DNA of 6,056 bases from JAIRQK01 sp047974135 (GTDB lineage Bacteria; Campylobacterota; Campylobacteria; Campylobacterales; Campylobacteraceae). Shown piece after piece: positions 1-5,713 of the stretch. The translations under genes and the position numbers were made by a program. The first letter of the stretch is position 1. Every line of letters begins with the position of its first letter. The stretch lies in contig JBKECC010000065.1 of NCBI GenBank assembly GCA_047974135.1, positions 1 to 6,056 on the forward strand. The letters run 5' to 3'. Under the pieces are notes generated by a model. It made no database searches. It had not been told where the DNA came from and worked only from the letters and a program-made list of their open reading frames with translations.

Positions 1-246
1 GCAAAGTTCACCATTTTGTCTATCTTCATCAACACAAATCTCACAAACTTCATGTTCGCTCACACCACCGCAACATTCACATTTTTTGATACATCTTATA
101 GCATTTTCTATGGCATGAGAGAGTTTTACGGCACTAAAAGTGTCATTTAGCACAAGATGATAAGCAAAGCGAAGTGCGGATTTTTTTCCAACTGTTGGCA
201 AGTTTTCAAAAGCTTCAACAAGTTTGTTAAATTTTTCAAGTCTCAT
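1..246 (-). CDS. recR: Recombination mediator RecR, N-terminal part (cut by window edge)
   Basis: The 82 visible codons begin with MRLEKFNKLVEAF and match the RecR N-terminus. Residues 15-30 (NLPTVGKKSALRFAYH) are the helix-hairpin-helix region, and a four-cysteine zinc finger follows at C56-x2-C59 and C68-x2-C71, then the DEDR stretch. The TOPRIM domain would lie beyond position 1. In the known family RecR acts with RecO (and RecF where present) to load RecA on gapped single-stranded DNA in the cytoplasm. The ATG at 246-244 is the only usable start, because an in-frame TAG lies a few codons upstream. No good Shine-Dalgarno sits before it, which fits translation coupled to the kinase gene ending 25 bp upstream in the same direction. 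The link to the two-component genes is positional; I infer no functional link. Identification is firm; only the 3' part is missing. Confidence 0.93.
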   Translation of the reverse strand, partial: MRLEKFNKLVEAFENLPTVGKKSALRFAYHLVLNDTFSAVKLSHAIENAIRCIKKCECCGGVSEHEVCEICVDEDRQNGELC

Positions 247-271
247 AAAGTGAAGTTTAGCCTAAAATCTT

Positions 272-1528
272 TTAAGCTTCGATGAGATTTATGTAAAAAC
301 AGTGTTGGCCATCAATATATTCATACTCTAATTTTAAGTTGTGCATTTTTAAAATACTTTCAATGATATATAATCCAAGCCCAAGTCCCATAGCCGTATC
401 ACCACTATTTTGTTTAGTTGCGGTTGTAACAAATGCTTGTTTTAACTCTTCAACCTTTCTAGTAAAAGGCTCACCCTTATTTAAAAAAGAGAGTTTTTTG
501 CCCTCAAGGACTATTTTTACATGTGAATCAGTTGAGTATTTTATAGCGTTATCTATCAAGTTTTTAAACGCAAGCGCTAAAAGATCTAAATCAGCATTTA
601 CATGTAAACGTTTTTTCCCGAGATTTAAAGAAACTTTTTTCTCTAACTGCTCTGGGTCAAGAAACAAAATATCAAAAGCTTGCTCAAACACAGTACCTAA
701 TTCGTAATTTTGTTTATTTAATGAGTAATTTTTAGATATTAACTGCTCAATCTTTGAAAATTCATTGATTAAAAGTTCAAGCCTCTCAAAAATACTTCTC
801 AACCTATTTTTTTGCAAATCATCACTAATCATCTCAGTAACTATACGCCCTTTTCCTATTGGCGTTTTAAGTTCATGCATGATAGTTCTTAAAAAGAGTT
901 GGCGCGAGCGGAGTAAATCGCGGATTGTTTTTATGGCTTTGTCAAATTCATTTGAGAGTTCACCTATCTCATCATCTCTGTCACTTTTGCACTCAACATC
1001 CATATTTCCATTTGCAAATTTTCTAACAACTTGACGCAATGTAGTTAGCGGATGAATACTTCTTAGAGTAGATATATAAACCCAAGCTAAAAGTAAAAAA
1101 ACAACACCAGTAAGCATAATAGCACTATTTGTATTTGGTACTTTTGCTTGACTCTCTAACAAAACTTGAACAGCAACATTGCTTAAAAATATATAGTATT
1201 TATCATTAAATAAAAACACTGAAACCATGCCAAGGTTTGAGGGTCTTTGAAAAACTATCTCACCACTTTCAAGCACATACTTTGCTAAGTCTTTATTTTC
1301 AATGATTTGAAGCCCAAAGTTTTTAAAGTAAACTTCTATATCTTTTGGCGGAGTGTGATTTTGGTAGAGAGTTGCTAGATAATTTATAGCTTGAAAATGT
1401 CTCTCCTTGAACTTCTCCATCTCTCTTTCATTTTGATATCTGCTAAAAGTTAAAAGAGAGATAAACAAAAGCAAGATACAAAGTCCAAAAGAGATATGGA
1501 CTTTTGTACTTAAGGAGTAGTTTTTCAT
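272..1528 (-). CDS. Membrane sensor histidine kinase, ArsS/RacS-like
   Basis: A 418-residue transmembrane sensor kinase. A first membrane segment spans about residues 12-28, a periplasmic sensing region about 29-136, and a second membrane segment about 137-155. A HAMP linker follows (about 156-205), then the dimerisation/phosphoacceptor helix with H218 in the H-box MHELKTPIG, and the ATP-binding domain. The N-box is NLIDNAIKYS (323-332) and the glycine box GLGLGLYI (381-388). The canonical DxGxG motif is replaced by NKGEPF (350-355), which I recall as a trait of the epsilonproteobacterial ArsS-type group. The start ATG overlaps the stop of the response regulator gene by 4 bp (ATGA), so the two are surely cotranscribed and translationally coupled. 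By synteny it matches C. jejuni racS (between racR and recR) and resembles H. pylori arsS. The stimulus cannot be read from sequence; the flanking Spy-like and DnaJ genes suggest envelope or folding stress. The symbol is left empty because orthology was not tested. Confidence 0.9.
   Translation of the reverse strand: MKNYSLSTKVHISFGLCILLLFISLLTFSRYQNEREMEKFKERHFQAINYLATLYQNHTPPKDIEVYFKNFGLQIIENKDLAKYVLESGEIVFQRPSNLGMVSVFLFNDKYYIFLSNVAVQVLLESQAKVPNTNSAIMLTGVVFLLLAWVYISTLRSIHPLTTLRQVVRKFANGNMDVECKSDRDDEIGELSNEFDKAIKTIRDLLRSRQLFLRTIMHELKTPIGKGRIVTEMISDDLQKNRLRSIFERLELLINEFSKIEQLISKNYSLNKQNYELGTVFEQAFDILFLDPEQLEKKVSLNLGKKRLHVNADLDLLALAFKNLIDNAIKYSTDSHVKIVLEGKKLSFLNKGEPFTRKVEELKQAFVTTATKQNSGDTAMGLGLGLYIIESILKMHNLKLEYEYIDGQHCFYINLIEA
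597..608. repeat. TTTACATGTAAA palindrome inside the RacS-like kinase gene
   Basis: A perfect 12-bp palindrome in the coding sequence for residues near 308-311 of the kinase. With the adjoining CG and T-run (to 616) it matches the segment 4997-5016 exactly on the opposite strand over 20 bp. Confidence 0.5.
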
Positions 1529-2202
1529 CCTAAGAGTTTATAGCCTATTCCTCTTACAGAGTGTATATAAACTGGTTTTCTTGAACTATCTCCGATTTTT
1601 ACTCTTAATCTTCCGATGATAACATCAAGGCTTTTACTGCCTTTATCTTTTAGTGATTTGCAGTTATAAACGAGTTGTTCTCTTGAAATCGAATATCCAT
1701 GTTGAGATATAAGATATGAGAGTATTTCATACTCTGCTGGAGTTAGAGTAAGTGGTTGTTCGTTAAAAAATATTTGATGTCTTCTATCATCAACTCTAAA
1801 ACTTGTATCTACTACAACATTTTCTGTTGTTTCATTTAAAATCTTTTTGTATCTTCTTGTTAAACTTACAATTCTTGCGTACATCTCTTTTGGATCATAA
1901 GGTTTTGGAAGATAATCATCAGCACCTATCTGAAGTCCGATAACTTTATCTGATATATCACTTCTCGCACTTGATATGATTATAGGAATATTATATTTTT
2001 CAGAAACTTCTTTACAAACTTCAAGTCCGTCGATTCCTGGAAGTGTTAAATCTAAAATCAGTAAGTCAAAATTTTTGATACCTGCGCTTAAACCAAGATA
2101 TGGGTCTTCAAAATTTGTAATTTTGATATTGTATTGAGCTAAGTACTCACTCAGAATTTGAGCAAATTCTACATCATCTTCAATCATTAAAACATTAATC
2201 AA
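1525..2202 (-). CDS. OmpR-family response regulator, ArsR/RacR-like
   Basis: A 225-residue two-domain regulator. The receiver domain (about 1-118) has the acidic pair D9/D10, phosphoacceptor D51 in LILDLTLPGIDG, switch residue S78 and K100 in the LPKPY motif. The winged-helix DNA-binding domain (about 128-225) has the recognition-helix region KGSKSLDVIIGRLRVKI and the terminal wing SVRGIGYKLLG. Phosphorylated by the adjacent kinase, it should bind direct-repeat promoter sites and regulate transcription. I place the start at the TTG at 2202-2200, giving MINVLMIEDD, because AAAGGAG sits 5 nt upstream of it. The in-frame ATG at 2217 would put that ribosome binding site inside the gene and add five residues (MKGAT) the family lacks. 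The stop overlaps the kinase start by 4 bp. Gene order dnaJ-divergent / regulator / kinase / recR matches C. jejuni racR. Confidence 0.92.
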   Translation of the reverse strand: MINVLMIEDDVEFAQILSEYLAQYNIKITNFEDPYLGLSAGIKNFDLLILDLTLPGIDGLEVCKEVSEKYNIPIIISSARSDISDKVIGLQIGADDYLPKPYDPKEMYARIVSLTRRYKKILNETTENVVVDTSFRVDDRRHQIFFNEQPLTLTPAEYEILSYLISQHGYSISREQLVYNCKSLKDKGSKSLDVIIGRLRVKIGDSSRKPVYIHSVRGIGYKLLG

Positions 2203-2207
2203 GGTAG

Positions 2208-2214
2208 CTCCTTT
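2208..2214 (-). promoter_or_regulatory. Ribosome binding site deciding the TTG start of the response regulator
   Basis: The minus strand reads AAAGGAG here, then 5 nt (CTACC), then TTG. This is the only strong Shine-Dalgarno near the gene's 5' end and it lies inside the longer ATG-initiated reading frame, so the TTG is the better start. Confidence 0.75.
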
Positions 2215-2222
2215 CATAAAAG

Positions 2223-2258
2223 AATTAAGGCGAAGATACTCTCCTCGCCTATTTAATT
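2223..2258 (-). terminator. Possible terminator or leader hairpin between spy-like gene and response regulator
   Basis: AGGCGA (2228-2233) pairs with TCGCCT (2245-2250) around an 11-nt loop. AATTA (2223-2227) and TAATT (2254-2258) extend the stem after a 3-nt bulge. On the minus strand the hairpin is followed by TTAATTCTTTT, a modest U-rich tail. It could end the spy-like transcript. It also lies in the probable 5' leader of the regulator gene, so it may only partly uncouple the two. The tail is weak and the loop long, so confidence is moderate. Confidence 0.45.
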
Positions 2259-2285
2259 TTGTATTGTATCAATCCTCGGTTAATG

Positions 2286-2301
2286 ATTATAAAACATTAT
2301 A
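2286..2301 (-). promoter_or_regulatory. Putative promoter -10 boxes for the response regulator/kinase operon
   Basis: Two TATAAT hexamers lie 10 bp apart on the minus strand (2301-2296 and 2291-2286), the downstream one preceded by a T-run as is common in Campylobacterota, whose promoters have weak -35 elements. They sit 84-99 bp upstream of the TTG start, between the spy-like stop and the hairpin at 2223-2258. An imperfect inverted repeat, GTTAATGAT (2279-2287) and ATCAATTAAC (2310-2319), encloses them and could be an operator. AT-rich background makes chance hits likely. Confidence 0.4.
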
Positions 2302-2320
2302 GATAAATTATCAATTAACA

Positions 2321-2917
2321 CTATTTTTGTTTTACAGGATTATTAAAATTTTTTCCACTATTGAAATCTGGCATTTTATTCATATTTTCTAGCACGATTT
2401 TCTTTTGGTCAGCACTCAACTCGTTGTAAACTTTTTCCATAAAATCTGCTCTAATTTCAATAGCTTTGTTTGATTGCGCTTTGTGAGTATTTATAAAACC
2501 GCTTTTATCAAACTTACTTTCACTAAAGTGTTTTTTGATTCCAGCAAACCACTCTGTTCCTCTTGCTTTTTTAAGTTCTAGCTTCATCTCATCTTTAAGT
2601 ATTGAAATTTTATATCTTTGTTCAGGAGTTAGATTAACACCATCTAAAAACATAAAATCGTGTCCACCCTTACCAAAACCATCATGCATCATTTTGCCAC
2701 CTTTATTGTGCCCAAAACCACCATGCATCATTTGGTTATTGCCCATCATTTGACCTTGTGGATTTCCCATAGGACATTCGTTTCCATCTTGAAATTGGCA
2801 GTTTGCTTGATTATTTTGATTTTGTCCCATACCTTGCATTGGCATTGCTTGAGCAAAAAGTGCATTTGAACCAATAACCAAAGTTGCAACAGATGCTACT
2901 AAAATTCCCTTTTTCAT
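2321..2917 (-). CDS. Periplasmic Spy/CpxP-like protein with Met/His-rich segment
   Basis: A 198-residue exported protein. Residues 1-24 are a Sec signal peptide (MKK, hydrophobic core, probable cleavage after AQA24). Residues 25-90 are low-complexity and rich in Met, Gly, His, Asn and Gln, with two cysteines (C40, C48). They contain a duplicated unit MMHxGFG (63-69 and 76-82). Residues 95-180 are a predicted all-helical region with two LTxxQ-type motifs, LTPEQ (96-100) and LSADQ (167-171), the hallmark of the Spy/CpxP/ZraP family. Family members are periplasmic ATP-independent chaperones or feedback regulators of two-component sensors, and some bind metal ions. Here the gene sits directly upstream of a regulator/kinase pair in the same direction, so I infer it is a target and/or periplasmic partner of that system. 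AAGGAG lies 6 nt before the ATG. A minus-strand TATAAT at 2955-2950 may be its -10 box. The Met/His tract suggests copper or other soft-metal binding, which is unproven. Confidence 0.85.
   Translation of the reverse strand: MKKGILVASVATLVIGSNALFAQAMPMQGMGQNQNNQANCQFQDGNECPMGNPQGQMMGNNQMMHGGFGHNKGGKMMHDGFGKGGHDFMFLDGVNLTPEQRYKISILKDEMKLELKKARGTEWFAGIKKHFSESKFDKSGFINTHKAQSNKAIEIRADFMEKVYNELSADQKKIVLENMNKMPDFNSGKNFNNPVKQK
2673..2733 (-). repeat. Tandem 39-bp duplication inside the spy-like gene
   Basis: Two 22-bp segments (2673-2694 and 2712-2733) are identical except for one base and lie 39 bp apart, exactly 13 codons. They encode the two MMH(D/G)GFG units of the Met/His-rich segment. The period preserves the reading frame, so this is a coding repeat that can expand or contract without a frameshift. 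Confidence 0.8.
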
Positions 2918-3094
2918 TTTCTTCTCCTTGAAAAAATTTATATGCTGAAATTATAAATTAGAGGTGTTAATTCGCCTTGAACTCACTCTTAACGAAGTGC
3001 AACGTCTTTACATATAAAACTTTATAACTATTAAAAGCTATATTTGATAAAATCTATGTTTTTATATAAATTAAATATTTTGAAGGAATGTATT
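2918..3094. promoter_or_regulatory. Divergent promoter region between spy-like gene and dnaJ
   Basis: This 177-bp AT-rich region separates two genes read outward. Towards the spy-like gene, a minus-strand TATAAT lies at 2955-2950. Towards dnaJ, candidate -10 boxes are GATAAA (3046-3051) and TATAAA (3065-3070) on the plus strand. None has a clear -35 partner. I see no CIRCE (HrcA) element or HspR-type HAIR element, so the sequence gives no sign that either classical heat-shock repressor acts directly on dnaJ here. GTGTTAATT occurs at 2964-2972 and again, inverted, at the 3' end of the spy-like gene (2313-2321). Confidence 0.5.
3083..3087 (+). promoter_or_regulatory. Ribosome binding site deciding the TTG start of dnaJ
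   Basis: AAGGA lies 7 nt before the TTG at 3095. A longer reading frame from an upstream TTG at 3044 would place this site inside the gene and add 17 residues ahead of the J domain with no match to the family. Confidence 0.75.
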
Positions 3095-4231
3095 TTGGAA
3101 TTTGAATATTATGAATTGCTTGAAGTTTCTAAAAGTGCAAATGGTGATGAGATAAAAAAAGCTTATAGAAAAATGGCTCTTAAGTATCATCCAGATAGAA
3201 ATCAAGGCGACAAAGAAGCAGAAGAGAAGTTTAAACTTGTAAATGAAGCTTATCAAGTCTTAAGTGACCCAGAAAAAAAAGCTGTATATGACAGATACGG
3301 AAAAGCTGGACTTGATAGACAAGGATTTAGTGGCTTTTCAAACCAAAACTACGAAGACATAATGGGCGATTTAGGCTCAATCTTTGAATCAGTGTTTGGT
3401 GGTGGTTTTGGATTTAGTGGAGGGAATAAAAGAGGTGGGGATAAGCAAAGAAAATACTCCCTAGATGTAGAGCAAGAGGTAAAGATAAAATTTAACGAAG
3501 CTATATTTGGTACAAAAAAAGATATAAAATATAAATACAAATCTCCTTGTAAAGCTTGCAATGGAACAGGCTCAGAAGATAAGAAAAACACAACTTGTCC
3601 AGAGTGTCAAGGAAAAGGACAAATGCTTTATCGTCAAGGTTTTATGACATTTTCTCAAACATGTTCAAGATGTGGCGGAAGTGGACAAGTTATAAAAAAT
3701 CCTTGTAAAACCTGCAAAGGTAAAGCTTACGAGGAGCTCAGTGAAACCATAAGTGTAGATATACCTGAAGGCATTGATGATAGAAACAGAATGCGAGTTA
3801 GCAAAAAAGGAAGCATTGACAAAGATGGCTCAAGGGGTGATTTATATCTTTATATAAACGTTGAAGAGGATGAACATTTTGTTAGGGATGGAAACAACAT
3901 ATATATAGAAGTTCCAGTATTTTTCACTCAAGCAGCTCTTGGAGAGACTATAAAAATCCCAACTTTGCGCGGCGAGAAAGATTTAAAACTTCCAGCTTCA
4001 CTAAAAGACAAACAACAATTTATCTTTAAAGGTGAAGGCGTAAAAGATGTTCACACAAGAGAGCTTGGAAGCTTGGTAGCTCAAGTATCTATCCAATATC
4101 CAAAAAAACTAAATGATGAACAAAAAGAGTTACTTCAAAAACTGCAATCCTCTTTTGGTATAGAAAGTGCTCCAAATGAGAGCAAATTTGACGGTGTTTT
4201 TGACAAGATAAAAAACTGGTTCAATAAGTAG
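3095..4231 (+). CDS. dnaJ: Chaperone protein DnaJ (Hsp40)
   Basis: A full-length 378-residue type I J-protein, normal for bacterial DnaJ. The J domain (about 1-70) carries HPD at 32-34, which triggers DnaK ATP hydrolysis. A short Gly/Phe region follows (about 75-115, including FGGGFGFSGG). The zinc-binding domain has four CxxCxGxG-type repeats: C152/C155, C168/C171, C190/C193 and C204/C207. In the fourth, CKTCKGKA, the last Gly is Ala; all eight cysteines are kept, so zinc binding should be intact. Two beta-rich substrate-binding/C-terminal domains follow (about 215-340), then a short dimerisation tail. It delivers unfolded clients to DnaK in the cytoplasm. The start is taken as TTG at 3095 (MEFEYYELLEVS), the usual epsilonproteobacterial N-terminus, with AAGGA 7 nt upstream. 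It is divergent from the spy-like/regulator genes and followed after 28 bp by a DUF4241 gene. grpE and dnaK are not in the window. Confidence 0.97.
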   Translation: MEFEYYELLEVSKSANGDEIKKAYRKMALKYHPDRNQGDKEAEEKFKLVNEAYQVLSDPEKKAVYDRYGKAGLDRQGFSGFSNQNYEDIMGDLGSIFESVFGGGFGFSGGNKRGGDKQRKYSLDVEQEVKIKFNEAIFGTKKDIKYKYKSPCKACNGTGSEDKKNTTCPECQGKGQMLYRQGFMTFSQTCSRCGGSGQVIKNPCKTCKGKAYEELSETISVDIPEGIDDRNRMRVSKKGSIDKDGSRGDLYLYINVEEDEHFVRDGNNIYIEVPVFFTQAALGETIKIPTLRGEKDLKLPASLKDKQQFIFKGEGVKDVHTRELGSLVAQVSIQYPKKLNDEQKELLQKLQSSFGIESAPNESKFDGVFDKIKNWFNK

Positions 4232-4241
4232 TTACATGTAA
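4232..4241. repeat. TTACATGTAA palindrome between dnaJ and the DUF4241 gene
   Basis: A perfect 10-bp palindrome starts at the base right after the dnaJ stop codon and ends 18 bp before the next ATG. The same core forms both arms of the hairpin at 5005-5030. It is too short to be a terminator here and no U-tract follows, so it may be a protein binding site, an RNA processing site or chance. Confidence 0.5.
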
Positions 4242-4259
4242 ACAAAAAGGAGTTTTGTT

Positions 4260-4997
4260 ATGAGTAAAGAAAAAGAGTGGTTTAGACTTTGGGAAGAAAA
4301 GAGAGATTTGCTTCTTTGCCCTACAAACTTAAATGAATACTTTGAAAAGCAAGCTATTTGTGGCAAAAATTTAGAAGTGATGAATATAGGTAAAGTCTCA
4401 ATTCCAACTGGTGAAATCGTTGTTTGTGATCCGCTTGCATACTTAAATAAAAAAGCAAATCCATACTTTCTAAAAACTCCAACTGGCGAATTTGATGTAG
4501 AACTCTCAGTCATCAAAGAGAGTGATGGAGACTGCGCTAGATATGCAAGTGCAAGAGTTATTTTTAACAATGAAAAGATAGCAAGACTAGAAGAAGCGTT
4601 GATTGGCAATGAAGATTTGAAAAAGTTTCAACAAGGCGAATACTTTGGCTTCAACGTTGATGCCGGACTTGCTTCAATCATCGACAAAGAGGTATTAAAC
4701 TCGCTTTGTGATTTTGAAGAAAATTTCATGAAAAACAACAAAATTGAAAATATGTACGATGATTATTACGCTGCACTTTTTTCTAAAAGCTATAAAGAAA
4801 ATCCAAAACATCAAAGAAGTGGCGGAGATTATATAAGCTTTAAAATCCCAAATACTTCGTTTCATGTGCCATATTTTCAAAGTGGTTTTGGAGATGGAAC
4901 GTATCCTGTCTATTTTGGATTAGATAAAGATGATAATGTTTGTGCTTTGTTTATACAGTTTATAGATATAGAGCTAGCTTACGGGGATGAAGAGTAA
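4260..4997 (+). CDS. DUF4241-family protein of unknown function
   Basis: A 245-residue protein I recognise as DUF4241-like from its motif pattern; this is recall, not a search. Motifs in order: IPTGEIVVCDPL (48-59), TPTGEFDVELS (73-83), FGFNVDAGLASIID (129-142) and SGFGDGTYPVYFGLDKD (208-224). There is no signal peptide or membrane segment, so it is probably cytoplasmic. The invariant-looking Gly, Asp and Thr residues in the DP, DAG and GDGTYPV blocks could form a binding or active site, but no activity is known to me. The start is clear: AGGAG lies 7 nt before the ATG. It follows dnaJ by 28 bp on the same strand with no terminator between, so cotranscription is likely, and both end at the hairpin at 5005-5030. 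Residues 1-40 are charged, rich in Lys/Glu and Trp, and resemble nothing I know. Whether it has any chaperone-related role cannot be told from sequence. Confidence 0.75.
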   Translation: MSKEKEWFRLWEEKRDLLLCPTNLNEYFEKQAICGKNLEVMNIGKVSIPTGEIVVCDPLAYLNKKANPYFLKTPTGEFDVELSVIKESDGDCARYASARVIFNNEKIARLEEALIGNEDLKKFQQGEYFGFNVDAGLASIIDKEVLNSLCDFEENFMKNNKIENMYDDYYAALFSKSYKENPKHQRSGGDYISFKIPNTSFHVPYFQSGFGDGTYPVYFGLDKDDNVCALFIQFIDIELAYGDEE

Positions 4998-5037
4998 AAA
5001 AACGTTTACATGTAAAAGCTTACATGTAAATCTCATC
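4996..5037. terminator. Bidirectional rho-independent terminator
   Basis: TTTACATGTAA (5005-5015) and TTACATGTAAA (5020-5030) form a perfect 11-bp stem closed by the tetraloop AAGC. On the minus strand the hairpin directly follows the response regulator stop (5035-5033) and runs into CG plus seven Ts (5002-4996), a strong signal. On the plus strand it lies 7 bp after the DUF4241 stop and is followed by TCTCATCTTTT, a weaker tail. The stem has only two G-C pairs per arm, but the position between convergent genes supports a shared terminator. Each arm is itself a palindrome, so cruciform or alternative folds are possible. Confidence 0.8.
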
Positions 5038-5713
5038 TTTTGTTGATTTTGTACCCTACTCCAGATATGTTTAAAATCAAATCTTTGTGTATTTTTTGTC
5101 TTAATCTAAAAAGAAGTGAGCGCAAAGCTCCTTCTCCTGAAACGTTGCCGTTGTAAAGATACTCTTCTAACCACTCTTTTGTTACTACTCTGTTTGCATT
5201 TTTTATCAAAATTTCAAGTAAATTTATCTCTTTTTTATTTAACTCAACCTCAACTCCATCTAAAGTCAAAGATGAATTTACACAATCAAAACTGTATCCA
5301 TATTCAAGAACAACGATGTTATTTGTAGTTTTTTGCTCTTTTTTATAATTGTTTATGGCTATTTCAATGGCACTTTTTAACTCCATTTTTCTAAAAGGTT
5401 TTAAGATATAACCAGAAGGATTTATATTTATAGCTCTTTTTACAGTACTCTCTTTTTCATTTGCAGTTAAAAACACGATAGGAATATCTGTTATTTTTCT
5501 TATTTTTTCGCCAAGCTCTACTCCATCTTCACCATCTTTTAGCGTTATATCAAGCAGTACCAAATCTATACACTCTTCTTTGATTGCACAAAGCGCATTT
5601 TGGGTATTTGTTACTATTTTGACAACTTCATATCCAAACTCTAAAATTGACTCTTTTATATCAAGAGCCGTTATACTCTCATCTTCAACTATTAAAATTT
5701 TAACTCTGCTCAT
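5033..5713 (-). CDS. Response regulator: receiver plus OmpR-type DNA-binding domain
   Basis: A 226-residue regulator. The receiver domain (about 1-120) has E10/D11, phosphoacceptor D55 in LVLLDITLKDGEDG, T83 in the FLTA strand and K105 in ILKPF. The style of this receiver (IVEDE, DI-LKDG-DGVE, PIVFLTA, GYILKPF) resembles those paired with HisKA_2-type kinases rather than classical OmpR receivers. The C-terminal half (about 140-226) is a winged helix with LLEILIKNANRVVTKEWLEEYL, the recognition region ALRSLLFRLRQKI and the closing wing ISGVGYKI, so it should bind DNA. I start it at the ATG at 5713-5711 (MSRVKILIVEDE), with AAAGGA 5 nt upstream; the ATG at 5719 overlaps that site and the TTG at 5728 lies before it. 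It overlaps the end of the upstream kinase gene by 14 bp, so the two are coupled. Its targets and signal are unknown. Confidence 0.88.
   Translation of the reverse strand: MSRVKILIVEDESITALDIKESILEFGYEVVKIVTNTQNALCAIKEECIDLVLLDITLKDGEDGVELGEKIRKITDIPIVFLTANEKESTVKRAININPSGYILKPFRKMELKSAIEIAINNYKKEQKTTNNIVVLEYGYSFDCVNSSLTLDGVEVELNKKEINLLEILIKNANRVVTKEWLEEYLYNGNVSGEGALRSLLFRLRQKIHKDLILNISGVGYKINKR

Noticed and set aside
204..246. A second, upstream start for recR.
   Set aside because: An in-frame TAG lies a few codons before the ATG at 246, so no longer reading frame exists.
339..707. 122-codon open frame on the plus strand.
   Set aside because: It lies entirely antisense to the kinase ATPase domain, has no recognisable protein features, and is a shadow of that gene.
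2535..2869. Two overlapping open frames on the plus strand opposite the spy-like gene.
   Set aside because: They mirror the codon bias of the real gene on the minus strand, lack ribosome binding sites and have no family-like motifs.
2227..2978. AAGGCGAA (2227-2234) and its inverse TTCGCCTT (2971-2978) flanking the spy-like gene, considered as mobile-element ends.
   Set aside because: Only 8 bp match, there is no target-site duplication or transposase, and the left copy is explained by the hairpin stem.
2970..3005. Possible CIRCE or HspR (HAIR) element upstream of dnaJ, suggested by CACTC, CTTGA and CGAAGTG words.
   Set aside because: The arms do not form the long matched inverted repeat of either element; only a 3-4 bp stem can be drawn.
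4232..4609. 125-codon minus-strand open frame opposite the DUF4241 gene.
   Set aside because: It starts or ends without regulatory signals and is antisense to a gene with clear conserved motifs and a strong ribosome binding site.
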